Position numbers and translations under genes: made by a program. From contig NZ_JAHRID010000005.1 in the NCBI RefSeq assembly GCF_019100565.1, forward strand, positions 124,001 through 188,000: a stretch of 64,000 bases of DNA. The letters are read 5' to 3'. This stretch comes from Arsukibacterium indicum (GTDB lineage Bacteria > Pseudomonadota > Gammaproteobacteria > Enterobacterales > Alteromonadaceae). A model generated the notes under the pieces. That model searched no databases and was not told the DNA's origin. It saw nothing but the letters and a program-made list of their open reading frames with translations. Below are positions 1-8,952 of the stretch, in pieces; the stretch's first letter is position 1; each line of letters opens with the position of its first letter.

Positions 1-10
1 AGGAAAGAGT

Positions 11-1660
11 ATGTCTTTACATCCCCTGGCCGGGCAACAGGTACCAAACGACCGCATCCCCAATATCAGCCGGTTAATGACCGCCTATTATGTGTTGGAA
101 CCTGATGTTCATCAGCATCCGGAGCATAAAGTAAGCTTCGGCACCTCTGGCCACCGGGGCAGTGCCCATGCCTGCTCGTTTAATGAGCCCCATGTGCTGG
201 CAATTTGTCAGGCCATTGCTGATTATCGCAAGGCGCAGGGAATTACCGGGCCGTTATTTCTGGGCAAGGATACTCATGCCTTATCGGAAGCGGCGTTTGC
301 ATCGGCACTTGAAGTTCTCATTGCCAATAAAATTCAGGTTTGTATTCAGAAAGATTTAGGCTACACGCCAACCCCGGTTATTTCACATGCTATTTTAACC
401 CAAAACAACGGTGGTGATGATAAGCTTGCTGATGGTATTGTCATTACCCCCTCACACAATCCACCGGAAGATGGTGGTATTAAATATAACCCACCGCATG
501 GCGGGCCAGCTGACACCGACGTCACCAACTGGATAGAGCAACGGGCAAATGCCTTGCTGGCGAAAGATTTAGAGGGCGTTAAAATGATGCCCTACAACCT
601 GGCCATTCAGTCTGGTTATTGTCAGCACATTGATTATATTCAGCATTATGTTGACGACTTAGAAAATGTTATTGACATGGCAGCCATTGCCAAAGCCGGG
701 ATCCGGATCGGTGTAGACCCGCTGGGTGGCTCGGGCATTGGTTACTGGCCACGAATAGCTGAAAAATATGGTCTCGATATTACCGTTGTTAATGACAAAG
801 TGGATCCGGCATTCGCTTTTATGCCGCTTGATAAAGACGGCCAGATCCGGATGGATTGCTCTTCTGCCTGCGCCATGGCCAACTTAATTCAGCTAAAAGA
901 TCAGTTCGATATCGCCATTGGTAATGACCCTGATTTTGACCGGCACGGTATTGTTACCCGTAGCGGTGGCCTGATGAATCCAAATCATTATCTGGCTGTT
1001 GCTATTAATTATTTGCTGTCTAACCGGCCAGGCTGGCCAGCCAGCCTGGAAATAGGTAAAACACTGGTTTCCAGCGCGCTGATTGATCGTGTCGTCGCGG
1101 CCCGCGGCTGTAAATTATGCGAAGTGCCGGTTGGCTTTAAGTGGTTTGTAGATGGTCTGTTTAATGGCACGTTGGCGTTTGGTGGTGAAGAAAGCGCCGG
1201 CGCCAGCTTTTTACGGTTAAATGGCAAGGTTTGGTCAACCGATAAAGATGGCATTATTTTAGGATTGCTTGGCGCTGAAATGCTGGCAAAAACCGGGGTT
1301 GATCCATATAAACAATATCAGGCACTGACCAAAGAGCTGGGCTCGCCACTCTACCGCCGGCTGGATGCACCGGCAACGGCTCAGCAAAAGGCGGCACTGA
1401 AATCACTGGATGTTGCCAGTGTCAGCCAGACTGAACTGGCTGGCGATCCGATACTTGCGGTGTTAACCCAGGCGCCCGGTAACGGAGCTGATATCGGTGG
1501 GGTAAAAGTAGTTACCCGCAATGGCTGGTTTGCCGCCCGGCCATCCGGTACTGAAAATGCCTATAAAATATATCTGGAAAGTTTTGTCGACCAATCACAC
1601 TTGCAACAACTAGAAACAGACGCAAAAGCCTTTGTCGACAAGGTATTCAGTGGTATCTAA
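11..1660 (+). CDS. pgm: Phosphoglucomutase (alpha-D-glucose phosphate-specific)
   Basis: Cytosolic enzyme interconverting glucose 1-phosphate and glucose 6-phosphate, linking glycogen breakdown and sugar-nucleotide synthesis to glycolysis. The 549-residue product has the expected length and all four family signatures: FGTSGHRG near residues 44-51, the phosphoserine loop [11 protein letters not shown] with the acceptor Ser at about 148, the metal loop DPDFDRHG at about 306-313, and the sugar loop GGEESAG at about 391-397. The phosphate-binding RPSGTE lies near 510. An AGGA ribosome site at 1-4 supports the ATG at 11. The next gene, glgP, makes glucose 1-phosphate, its substrate. A hairpin at 1671-1716 separates the two, so they are neighbours in a pathway and may be transcribed separately. 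What lies upstream is outside the window. Confidence 0.97.
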   Translation: MSLHPLAGQQVPNDRIPNISRLMTAYYVLEPDVHQHPEHKVSFGTSGHRGSAHACSFNEPHVLAICQAIADYRKAQGITGPLFLGKDTHALSEAAFASALEVLIANKIQVCIQKDLGYTPTPVISHAILTQNNGGDDKLADGIVITPSHNPPEDGGIKYNPPHGGPADTDVTNWIEQRANALLAKDLEGVKMMPYNLAIQSGYCQHIDYIQHYVDDLENVIDMAAIAKAGIRIGVDPLGGSGIGYWPRIAEKYGLDITVVNDKVDPAFAFMPLDKDGQIRMDCSSACAMANLIQLKDQFDIAIGNDPDFDRHGIVTRSGGLMNPNHYLAVAINYLLSNRPGWPASLEIGKTLVSSALIDRVVAARGCKLCEVPVGFKWFVDGLFNGTLAFGGEESAGASFLRLNGKVWSTDKDGIILGLLGAEMLAKTGVDPYKQYQALTKELGSPLYRRLDAPATAQQKAALKSLDVASVSQTELAGDPILAVLTQAPGNGADIGGVKVVTRNGWFAARPSGTENAYKIYLESFVDQSHLQQLETDAKAFVDKVFSGI

Positions 1661-1670
1661 CTGTTAAAAT

Positions 1671-1716
1671 GGCTGCTGTGGTTATGTAATTTAATTACAA
1701 AAGCAGCCTTTGTTTT
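1671..1716 (+). terminator. Probable terminator after pgm
   Basis: GGCTGCT (1671-1677) pairs with AGCAGCC (1702-1708), and the loop contains a smaller inverted repeat, TGTAATT/AATTACA. A T-rich tail (TTTGTTTT) follows. The long loop makes this weaker than the other terminators in the window. Confidence 0.5.
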
Positions 1717-1836
1717 GCCAATTGCAGCAAATTGAGGTATTGTTTTCGTAATATTTCTACATTAAACAATAATATCAACTGGCAATGCTATGTTGATTTG
1801 CTTAATTAATAAGCTCAGTAAATTTCAGGATTGGCA

Positions 1837-4317
1837 ATGAAGAAAGCAACCTCAGCTAAAACCGCTGCCGGCGGTTCATCTACCGAACAACTCAAACAAA
1901 ACATCGTTAAGCATTTGCATTCAAGCCTAGGTACAGACGTTAATAAAGCCAGTAGTCAGGCCTGGTGGCGGGCAACCTGTGCGGCCGTGAACGAGCAGGT
2001 GTATGACGGTTTACGGAACACCCAACGTACTCATTATCAGCAGGACACCCGGGCGTTGCATTATTTCAGCCTTGAATACCTGATGGGCCGTTTGTTCAGC
2101 AATAACCTGCACAACTTAGGCTTATATAACCAGGCAAAACAGGCATTGTCAGAGCTTGGTATGAATATCGCTGATCTGGAAGATCAGGAAGAAGATATGG
2201 CGCTTGGTAACGGTGGCCTTGGCCGCTTAGCCGCATGTTTTATTGATTCGCTGGCAACCTTAAATTACCCGGCAATTGGTTATGGAATTCATTACGAACA
2301 TGGCCTGTTCAAACAAAGCTTTCAGGATGGCCGGCAAATAGAGCGGCCAGACAGCTGGCGCGAATATGGTAACCCGTGGGAGATTTGCCGGCCGGAATCG
2401 GTGCAGGAAGTATCGGTGTACGGCTATGTTGAAACCGTATACGACTTACAGGGCGCAATGAAAAAGGTCTGGCATCCAGGCCGGATCATCAAAGGCGTGC
2501 CGTGGGACATTCCGGTGGTGGGTTATAATGGCAGTTCAGTTAATGTGCTGCGGCTGTGGGAAAGCCGGGCCAGCGACTTTTTTAACTGGGATGTATTTAA
2601 CTCCGGTGGCTATATTGATGCGGCTCGCGAGAATATTGAAGCAGAAACCATTTCTAAAGTGTTGTATCCCAACGATGAAACCGATGCAGGTAAAGAGTTG
2701 CGGCTTATTCAGCAATACTTTTTCTGTTCCTGCTCATTAAAAGACATTATTCGTCGCTACAAACGTGCGCACGGCGATGACTGGAGTAAATTTCCAGAGC
2801 AGGTGGTTATTCAGCTGAATGACACTCACCCGGCGGTTGCTATTCCTGAGCTGATGCGCATTCTGATTGACCGGGCCGATATGAGCTGGGACGATGCCTG
2901 GGCGCTATGCCAGCAGGTATTTGCATATACCAACCACACCTTGCTGCCAGAAGCGCTGGAACGCTGGCCGGTTCGGTTGTTTGAAAAAGTGTTGCCACGG
3001 CATATTGAAATTATTTATGAAATTAACCGTCGTTTTCTGGTGGAACAGGTTGACGTACTATGGCCGGGCGATAATGCTAAAAAGCGCAAGCTGTCGATTA
3101 TCGAAGAAGGTGACGAGCCGATGGTCCGGATGGGGCATTTGTCGGTGGTAGGCTCGTTTAAAGTGAATGGTGTGGCCGAAATACACTCGAAGTTGGTGCA
3201 GTCAGATTTGTTCCCGGAAATGGTTGCGCTATGGCCGGATAAGTTTACCAATGTTACCAATGGTGTAACGCCGCGGCGCTGGCTGAAAGCCTGTAATCCA
3301 CGGTTGTCGAAACTGCTGGATGAGAAAGTAGGTGACAGCTGGCCGGTAAACCTGAAATTATTAAGCAAACTGGCCGAGTTTGCTGATGACCCGCAGGTTC
3401 AGGACAGCTTTATGGCCATTAAACAGCAGAACAAAGCTGACTTAGCCAAAGAAGTGAAGAAACTCACTAAAATTGATATTGATCCGGCCGCCATTTTTGA
3501 TATTCAGATCAAACGCTTGCATGAGTATAAGCGTCAACACTTGAATTTATTACATATTCTGGCTTTGTACCGGCGGATTCTGCAAAACCCGGATTACGAC
3601 ATGGTGCCGCGGGTATTTATCTTTGGTGCCAAAGCGGCGCCGGGTTATAAACTGGCAAAAGAAATTATTTATGCCATTAATAAAATTGCTGACAAAATAA
3701 ATAACGATAAACGGGTGAAAAACCGTTTAAAAGTAGTGTTTATGCCAAATTACCGGGTAACGCTGGCAGAGAAAATGATCCCGGCTGCAGATGTGTCGGA
3801 GCAAATATCAACAGCAGGTAAGGAAGCATCTGGTACCGGCAATATGAAACTGGCATTAAACGGTGCGGTAACAGTTGGCACCCTGGACGGCGCCAATATT
3901 GAAATTGCCGAGGAAGTAGGCAGCGATAATATTGCGATCTTCGGTTTAACCGTAGACGAAGTTAAAGCACTGCATGCCTCGGGCTATCACAGTTATGATT
4001 ACTATCATAATAACCCGGAAATCAAAGCCATTTTAGACTGGCTGGAAACGGACTATTTTACACCGGGTAAACCCGGTGAGCTGGCGGCGATTAAACACAG
4101 TTTATTGCAAGGCGGTGACCCTTATCTGGTGTTGGCAGATTTTGAGTCCTATGCCAATGCGCAGCAGCAAATAGACAGCTGGTATCGTGATAAAGCCGGT
4201 TGGGCTAAAAAAGCTATTCTGAATACAGCGTTAGTAGGTAAATTTACCTCGGATCGCTCTATAGAAGACTATGTTAGCAGGGTATGGCAATTAAAACCTT
4301 GTAAAATAGCGGGCTAA
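1837..4317 (+). CDS. glgP: Glycogen/starch/alpha-glucan phosphorylase
   Basis: Releases glucose 1-phosphate from the non-reducing ends of glycogen or maltodextrin using pyridoxal phosphate; cytosolic, GT35 family. The product of about 826 residues has the usual family length. The N-terminal region has EYLMGR and [11 protein letters not shown]. The C-terminal PLP region has [14 protein letters not shown], with the Schiff-base Lys near residue 671, and KRLHEYKRQ lies upstream of it. A TTG six bases upstream (1831) also opens the frame, but AGGA at 1827-1830 is correctly spaced for the ATG at 1837, so I use that. It follows pgm, which converts its product. A strong terminator follows the stop. 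GlgP and MalP cannot be told apart by eye. Confidence 0.95.
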   Translation: MKKATSAKTAAGGSSTEQLKQNIVKHLHSSLGTDVNKASSQAWWRATCAAVNEQVYDGLRNTQRTHYQQDTRALHYFSLEYLMGRLFSNNLHNLGLYNQAKQALSELGMNIADLEDQEEDMALGNGGLGRLAACFIDSLATLNYPAIGYGIHYEHGLFKQSFQDGRQIERPDSWREYGNPWEICRPESVQEVSVYGYVETVYDLQGAMKKVWHPGRIIKGVPWDIPVVGYNGSSVNVLRLWESRASDFFNWDVFNSGGYIDAARENIEAETISKVLYPNDETDAGKELRLIQQYFFCSCSLKDIIRRYKRAHGDDWSKFPEQVVIQLNDTHPAVAIPELMRILIDRADMSWDDAWALCQQVFAYTNHTLLPEALERWPVRLFEKVLPRHIEIIYEINRRFLVEQVDVLWPGDNAKKRKLSIIEEGDEPMVRMGHLSVVGSFKVNGVAEIHSKLVQSDLFPEMVALWPDKFTNVTNGVTPRRWLKACNPRLSKLLDEKVGDSWPVNLKLLSKLAEFADDPQVQDSFMAIKQQNKADLAKEVKKLTKIDIDPAAIFDIQIKRLHEYKRQHLNLLHILALYRRILQNPDYDMVPRVFIFGAKAAPGYKLAKEIIYAINKIADKINNDKRVKNRLKVVFMPNYRVTLAEKMIPAADVSEQISTAGKEASGTGNMKLALNGAVTVGTLDGANIEIAEEVGSDNIAIFGLTVDEVKALHASGYHSYDYYHNNPEIKAILDWLETDYFTPGKPGELAAIKHSLLQGGDPYLVLADFESYANAQQQIDSWYRDKAGWAKKAILNTALVGKFTSDRSIEDYVSRVWQLKPCKIAG

Positions 4318-4346
4318 GCGCGCCGCAGCAACAAGTTAGCGAATTG

Positions 4347-4373
4347 AAAACCCATCATTAGATGGGTTTTTTA
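4347..4373 (+). terminator. Rho-independent terminator after glgP
   Basis: Perfect 10-bp stem, AAAACCCATC / GATGGGTTTT, with an ATTA loop and a run of T. It isolates glgP from the borosin-like unit that starts at 4456. Confidence 0.9.
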
Positions 4374-4455
4374 TTGCTGATTAGTAGCAAACAGCTAAGT
4401 TGATCGTTAGTCTGTAGATAGATGCATTCTACGATTAGAACAGCGAGGCTCCGCT

Positions 4456-5397
4456 ATGATTGCTGGATTTAGCAAAGTTGCTGCAGTGTTAATGTTGCTC
4501 GGTACTTCAGGCCTGGCCGGACAGGAAAATGATGGACCAGAGCTGCGATTATCAGTGCCAGTTACTGAAACTGATACTAACGTGATTCACTGGGCAATAA
4601 ATGATGCGCCGCCGTTTCATGTATTACATGGCGAATATCAGCGTAATGGTATTTGTGATGTGCTCACCTCGGTAGTTCATCGCTATCTGCCCGAGCAGCA
4701 GCTAAGTTATTTGCAAATGCCACAACCGCGTATTTCCCAGGCCCTGGATAACAAAGAGCCGGTCTGCTTCCCCTGTATGATTTACAAGCCTGAAGGAGAA
4801 GCCAGAGCCGTTTACAGTTTGCCTACCCATTTCTATTACCCGCACCATATTATTACCAGTGCCGCGACAGCAAAAACCCTCAGGGCACTATATGGTGAAC
4901 CGGTTTCACTGGAAAAGTTGCTGGATGATCCGCGTTTCCGGCTGGGTTATCCGTCAGGACGCCGTTATGGGGTATTACAGCCACTACTGAACGAGCATGA
5001 CCCTTATCTGGCAAGGGCGGGTACCGGTGGTGCGGTGGCGATATTGCATATGATAACTTCAGGCCGGCTTGATTACACCATCGACTATCCGATAGTTGCC
5101 AATTATTACCAGCAACTTTATAGCCGCAACATGGAAACACTGGAAATTGCGGAGACTAATGGGCGGCCTGTTGCCGGCGCTATTGGTTGTGCCAACACGG
5201 CTTGGGGCCAAAGCAAAATTGCGGAAATAAACAAGGTTATTTCCCGGATACGACAAGACCCAGAGCTATTGGAGGTATTGCAGTTGTGGCATAGTAACAA
5301 TCGCAGCGATGATAACGACTTTGAAAGTTTTAACCAGCAATGGCTGCAAAAGTTTGACGATAGCGCTGCTGAAGCAGCACAAGGACTACGACAATAA
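4456..5397 (+). CDS. Periplasmic substrate-binding-like protein (TIGR02285-type)
   Basis: A 313-residue protein with an N-terminal signal peptide (hydrophobic stretch ending near GLAG, about residue 22) and a type-2 periplasmic binding fold like amino-acid-binding proteins. It shows WAINDAPPFHV near residue 50, the VCFPCMIYKPEGEAR segment typical of TIGR02285-like proteins, and a GRLDYTIDYP segment in the second lobe. No ABC permease or ATPase gene is nearby, so it is an orphan binding protein that may sense a ligand rather than feed a transporter. GAGG at 4445-4448 supports the ATG. It is the first gene after the glgP terminator. Only 23 nt separate it from the methyltransferase gene, so it probably leads the operon ending with the diguanylate cyclase. 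The ligand is unknown. Confidence 0.75.
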   Translation: MIAGFSKVAAVLMLLGTSGLAGQENDGPELRLSVPVTETDTNVIHWAINDAPPFHVLHGEYQRNGICDVLTSVVHRYLPEQQLSYLQMPQPRISQALDNKEPVCFPCMIYKPEGEARAVYSLPTHFYYPHHIITSAATAKTLRALYGEPVSLEKLLDDPRFRLGYPSGRRYGVLQPLLNEHDPYLARAGTGGAVAILHMITSGRLDYTIDYPIVANYYQQLYSRNMETLEIAETNGRPVAGAIGCANTAWGQSKIAEINKVISRIRQDPELLEVLQLWHSNNRSDDNDFESFNQQWLQKFDDSAAEAAQGLRQ

Positions 5398-5420
5398 TTA
5401 GTAATAAAGCGGAGTATCAG

Positions 5421-6218
5421 TTGGAAAAGCAGGGAAGTTTAGTTTGTGTTGGTACCGGCATGACTTTGGGCTCACACATTAGCCCGCTTAGCCGCAGTTA
5501 TATTGAGCAGGCCGATGTGGTGTTCTTACTGGTAGCAGATGGTATTACCGAGCAGTGGGTTGCGCAGATGAACAGTGATGTGCGTTCATTGCAGCCCTAT
5601 TATCAGACCGGTGTATCGCGAATGCTCAGCTATCAGCAGATGGTTGCCGCAATACTGGCTGAAGTGCGGCAAAATAAAAAAGTGGTTGGCGCCTTTTATG
5701 GCCACCCCGGAGTATTTGCCTGGGTGCCGCATAAAGCGATTGCCGAGGCGAAAGCTGCTGGCTTTGCTGCCCATATGGAGCCTGGCATTTCGGCAGAGGA
5801 CTGCCTGATAGCCGATTTAGCGATAGACCCAGGCACCTATGGCTGCCAACATTTTGAAACCAGCCAGTTTATGTTTTATAAACGCACCATTGATTCAGCA
5901 GCATACCTGATTTTATGGCAGGTAGGTGTGGCAGGTGATCGCAGCCTGGCTAAGCGTGGCACGGATGGTCGCTACCGGCAGCTACTTATTGAGGTATTAG
6001 CGGAATATTATCCGTTAAGCCATCAGGTTATATTGTATGAGGCGGTAACCTTGCCTATTCAGCAGCCGCGGATCACAACCTTGGCGCTGGCTGAGCTGGT
6101 GACTGCCGAAATGGATCCCAAAACCACTCTGGTGATCCCGCCAGCCACCAAAATGGTCGCCAACCAGCAGATGCTGGATAAACTGGCGGCATTGCAGGCT
6201 GACGATGACAAATATTAA
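5421..6218 (+). CDS. Split-borosin peptide backbone alpha-N-methyltransferase (SonM-like)
   Basis: SAM-dependent enzyme of the tetrapyrrole-methylase fold. I assign it to the borosin family, which methylates backbone amide nitrogens of a ribosomally made peptide. The 265-residue protein starts with VGTGMTLGSHISP and carries PYYQTGVSRMLSY (Tyr60, Tyr61, Arg67, Tyr71), FYGHPGVF (Tyr93, GHPG 94-97) and EPGISAEDCLIADL (120-133). The Tyr/Arg set and GHPG match the catalytic residues described for OphMA and Shewanella SonM, as far as I recall them. Cobalamin or precorrin methylases share the fold but not this combination, and no cobalamin genes are near. The start is TTG with GGAG at 5411-5414. The stop overlaps the acetyltransferase gene by 14 nt, and a precursor-like gene lies two genes downstream. 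The fold is certain; the substrate assignment is strong inference. Confidence 0.85.
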   Translation: MEKQGSLVCVGTGMTLGSHISPLSRSYIEQADVVFLLVADGITEQWVAQMNSDVRSLQPYYQTGVSRMLSYQQMVAAILAEVRQNKKVVGAFYGHPGVFAWVPHKAIAEAKAAGFAAHMEPGISAEDCLIADLAIDPGTYGCQHFETSQFMFYKRTIDSAAYLILWQVGVAGDRSLAKRGTDGRYRQLLIEVLAEYYPLSHQVILYEAVTLPIQQPRITTLALAELVTAEMDPKTTLVIPPATKMVANQQMLDKLAALQADDDKY

Positions 6219-6765
6219 TGATGATAAATATGGGAATCCGCTAAACCACCGCTTTTGTTTGGATACGCCATTGATGCAGGTAAGAACAATGACCGTATCT
6301 GATCAGCCACTTTACCGGCAGCTTTTTAGCAGTAAAAAGATAATGCAATGGATTGCTGAGCCATTAACTGATGCCCGGTTAATCAGCAGTTTTGCCGCGG
6401 CGCTGCAATATAACAACGGCGCATCGGATGAGCTGGTGGCGGGAGGCCGGCTCTTTCTGGTGATTGCTGAACGGCCAGCTCATTTAGCGGTTGGCTTAAT
6501 GGCCGCCACATTTACAGCTGCCAATGCAACATCATCTGCTGCCAGCGTTAACGCAGAAGTTGGCATTATGCTGTTACCCTCTGCTCAGCGTAAAGGCCTG
6601 GCTCACGAGGCTCTAGCTGGCTTGTGCCAATGGTTGTCGCGACGCAGCGAAGTCAATAACATAATATGCAATATTACCAACGGTAATCTGGCGGCAAAAA
6701 AGCTGGTTACGGCTCTGGGCTTTGTGTATTGTAAGCAGGCTAATTACTATAAATTAGAAAAATAA
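6205..6765 (+). CDS. GNAT-family N-acetyltransferase
   Basis: A 186-residue acetyl-CoA-dependent acetyltransferase of the RimJ/RimL-like GNAT group. It starts with the usual first strand (LDTPLMQVRTMTVSD, about 19-33). The acetyl-CoA loop is around VGIMLLPSAQRKGLAHEAL (about 122-140), and the C-terminal part, with NLAAKKLVTALGFVYC, is typical of the fold. The gene starts 14 nt inside the methyltransferase gene, which suggests coupled translation, and the precursor-like gene follows 28 nt later. Its place between a borosin-type enzyme and its putative peptide suggests tailoring or self-protection, but nothing in the sequence shows the acceptor. An unrelated acetyltransferase caught in the operon is possible. 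Confidence 0.8.
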   Translation: MTNINDDKYGNPLNHRFCLDTPLMQVRTMTVSDQPLYRQLFSSKKIMQWIAEPLTDARLISSFAAALQYNNGASDELVAGGRLFLVIAERPAHLAVGLMAATFTAANATSSAASVNAEVGIMLLPSAQRKGLAHEALAGLCQWLSRRSEVNNIICNITNGNLAAKKLVTALGFVYCKQANYYKLEK

Positions 6766-6793
6766 TAATAAAATAACGTACAGGGCGTTCAGC

Positions 6794-7087
6794 ATGAATA
6801 ATGTATTACAGTTATTACAACGGTTGGGTGAAGATGCGGCATTGCGCCATCTGGCAGATACTCAGCTGGAAAAAGTTATTAACCCGTTAAATCTGGATCC
6901 GGCAATCCAGCAGGCCATTTCTCAGCAAGACGATATTACATTGGCCCGGTTGGTTCATGCTAATAATAAAATTGTTTGTATGATAATTCCGGCTGAAGAG
7001 CCTGAGGATAAACCTGCAGATCAGCCAGCAAAACAACCGGAAGATGTACCAGAGCCTCCTGAAACTGAGATAAAGCAGGCTGGATAA
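6794..7087 (+). CDS. Candidate split-borosin precursor peptide (SonA-like, with P/E-rich tail)
   Basis: A 97-residue protein with three visible parts. Residues 1-55 are helical, with a pattern like the borosin-binding domain of Shewanella SonA: QRLGEDAAL near 9-17, then NLDPAIQQAISQQDDITLAR at 33-52, comparable to the QLGQDAQL and GLTDEQINAVMTGD segments I recall for SonA. Residues 56-68 (HANNKIVCMIIPA) form a short beta-branched hydrophobic stretch where SonA carries its methylated residues, so this is the candidate core. Residues 68-97 are rich in Pro, Glu, Asp and Lys, which is unusual. AGGG at 6782-6785 supports the ATG. It lies in the same operon as the methyltransferase. The precursor call rests on remembered similarity and context. 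The exact core and any cleavage site are unknown. Confidence 0.72.
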   Translation: MNNVLQLLQRLGEDAALRHLADTQLEKVINPLNLDPAIQQAISQQDDITLARLVHANNKIVCMIIPAEEPEDKPADQPAKQPEDVPEPPETEIKQAG

Positions 7088-7122
7088 GTAGATGGGAAGC
7101 GGATGATTTCAGGGCTGAGCCT

Positions 7123-8904
7123 TTGAAAGTGCTTAGTTTCAACGTGTTATATATGGCTTTGTTGCTGGCAACTGCCGTTGTATTTGCTGACGGGCCGTAT
7201 TTAACAACGGAACAGGAATATACTACTGCCAGCAATTTAACTATTCATCAGCAGTTGGTTCTGCTTGATCAAATAAGACTGGAAGACCAACCCCGGTTTA
7301 AAGCGGAACTGGCCAAAATAAGACAGTTACCTTTAACGCAGCTTGCCGATATTGAGTATTTAACCTTGCTGAATGCTTATGAACAGGCGTTGCAGGGACA
7401 ATATGACAAAGTACTGGCCATCCTGACACCTTTACTTAAAACCTCTACTGACAACCAGATTATTACCAGGTCCCGCATCATGGCGGTCAATGTGCTGTTG
7501 TTATCAAACAACCATGCGCTGGCATTTACCTACTTTGAGCAGCTGCTTAATACCATTCCAACCATTACCGAGCCTGAGTTACTCGCTCAGGTTATTCTTT
7601 TAGTTATGTTTACTTATAACCAGCTTGAGCGTTTTGACCTCACTTTAATCTACGAACGGTACATCACTTACAGCTCTGTTTCTGATAAACTTGCCTGTCG
7701 AATTCGAGTTATTGCTTTAGAAGCCAAATACTTACAGCCAGAAGTCACAGTTACTGACGCTGCAGTTAATGAAGTGATTAATCATTGTATCGCTGCCAAA
7801 GAAACGATTCCGGCAAATCTCGCACGTTTTGAACAAATGCGTGATTTATTAAACAAAAACGAAGTTTCTTCGATACTAAAAATATATCGGCAACATATTG
7901 GCGAAATAGAACTCACTAATTACCCGATAATGATCTCCAGAGTAAAAACGCTCGCTGCATCAGCGCATTTTAAGAATGGTGATTATCAGCAAGCATTACA
8001 GTTGGCGTTGAATGCTTTGAAGTTGGCGCAAAGTAGCCCTAATAATGTGGCGCTGGTTGAAGCTTATGACGTGTTATACCAAATTGCTAAAGCAGAGCAG
8101 AACTATCAGCAGGCATTAGCTTATCTGGAACGTAAACAGCAGATTGAAAATGAGTTTAACGCCAGCAAAACCTCACAGCAAATTGCGTATCATACGGTTA
8201 AGTCAGAAATTGAACTAAAGAATCAGCGGATAAACTTACTGGACAGGGATAACGAACTGCTGTTTTTACAACAAAGTATTTATCAGGAAGAGGCCAAAAA
8301 CAGCCGCTTATGGTTAATGCTGGTCGCGCTACTTGGTTTTATTACCCTGATTCTGGCTTACCGTGGCCTGACAGGGCGTAAACGCTTTAAACTAATGGCT
8401 GAATATGATCAGTTAACCGGCATCAGCAACCGTTACCATTTTAATAACCAGGCGAAGCAGGCGTTAAAGTATTGCCAGGCGAAACAGATACCGGTGGCGA
8501 TGATTTTATTCGATCTTGACCATTTTAAGAGAATTAACGACCAGTTTGGCCACGCCACCGGTGACTGGGCGTTGGAGCAGGTAGTTCAAGCCTGTAAGCA
8601 GTTTATGCGTTCCAATGATATTTTTGGCCGGATCGGTGGCGAAGAGTTTGTTATTATGATGCCAGGTTGTGAGCTTGATAAAGCCACCTTGCTCGCTGAA
8701 ATTTGCCGCGATGCTATCGTCAGTATTGATTGCAACAGTATTGAGCATCAGTTTAGACTTAGTGCCAGTTTTGGCGTCAGCGGCAGTGCTACCAGTGGTT
8801 ATGAGGTAAAGCAACTACTGGCTAACGCCGACAACGCAATGTACCAGGCAAAAGCCAAAGGCCGGAATCAGGTCGTCGAATATCAGCAAACTGAGCGCGA
8901 ATAG
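7123..8904 (+). CDS. Membrane-anchored diguanylate cyclase with periplasmic TPR-like sensor
   Basis: A 593-residue protein predicted to make cyclic di-GMP. An N-terminal signal sequence (about 1-22) leads into an all-helical, TPR-like periplasmic region to about residue 390, including repeats such as YQQALAYLERKQQIENEF. One membrane helix follows (LWLMLVALLGFITLILAYRG, about 395-416), then a C-terminal GGDEF domain. The active site is GGEEF at about 505-509. RSND ends five residues before it, matching the RxxD product-inhibition site, so the enzyme looks active and feedback-controlled. The start is TTG with AGGG at 7111-7114; an ATG 30 nt downstream would still leave a short signal. It follows the precursor-like gene by 35 nt and is probably the last gene of that operon. 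Confidence 0.88.
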   Translation: MKVLSFNVLYMALLLATAVVFADGPYLTTEQEYTTASNLTIHQQLVLLDQIRLEDQPRFKAELAKIRQLPLTQLADIEYLTLLNAYEQALQGQYDKVLAILTPLLKTSTDNQIITRSRIMAVNVLLLSNNHALAFTYFEQLLNTIPTITEPELLAQVILLVMFTYNQLERFDLTLIYERYITYSSVSDKLACRIRVIALEAKYLQPEVTVTDAAVNEVINHCIAAKETIPANLARFEQMRDLLNKNEVSSILKIYRQHIGEIELTNYPIMISRVKTLAASAHFKNGDYQQALQLALNALKLAQSSPNNVALVEAYDVLYQIAKAEQNYQQALAYLERKQQIENEFNASKTSQQIAYHTVKSEIELKNQRINLLDRDNELLFLQQSIYQEEAKNSRLWLMLVALLGFITLILAYRGLTGRKRFKLMAEYDQLTGISNRYHFNNQAKQALKYCQAKQIPVAMILFDLDHFKRINDQFGHATGDWALEQVVQACKQFMRSNDIFGRIGGEEFVIMMPGCELDKATLLAEICRDAIVSIDCNSIEHQFRLSASFGVSGSATSGYEVKQLLANADNAMYQAKAKGRNQVVEYQQTERE

Positions 8905-8918
8905 CCTTGCTATTCGCG
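8896..8918 (+). other. Stem-loop across the diguanylate cyclase stop codon
   Basis: CGCGAATAG (8896-8904) and CTATTCGCG (8910-8918) form a perfect 9-bp stem with a CCTTG loop; the left arm ends with the TAG stop. No T-run follows, so it is not a standard terminator. It may be a 3'-end stabiliser or a Rho-dependent end of the operon. Confidence 0.5.
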
Positions 8919-8952
8919 GCATTAATTTGCCAAGTCCATGGAGTTTTCATTT

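Noticed and set aside
3015..3368. 117-residue minus-strand open frame inside glgP
   Set aside because: It is an antisense shadow of a strongly conserved coding region, with no supporting signals. The same applies to the other antisense frames in pgm, bkdB, the AAA ATPase gene and gdhB.
5421..6218. Assignment as a cobalamin or siroheme uroporphyrinogen/precorrin methyltransferase
   Set aside because: The Tyr/Arg set, GHPG motif and linked precursor-like gene fit borosin enzymes better, and no tetrapyrrole genes are adjacent.
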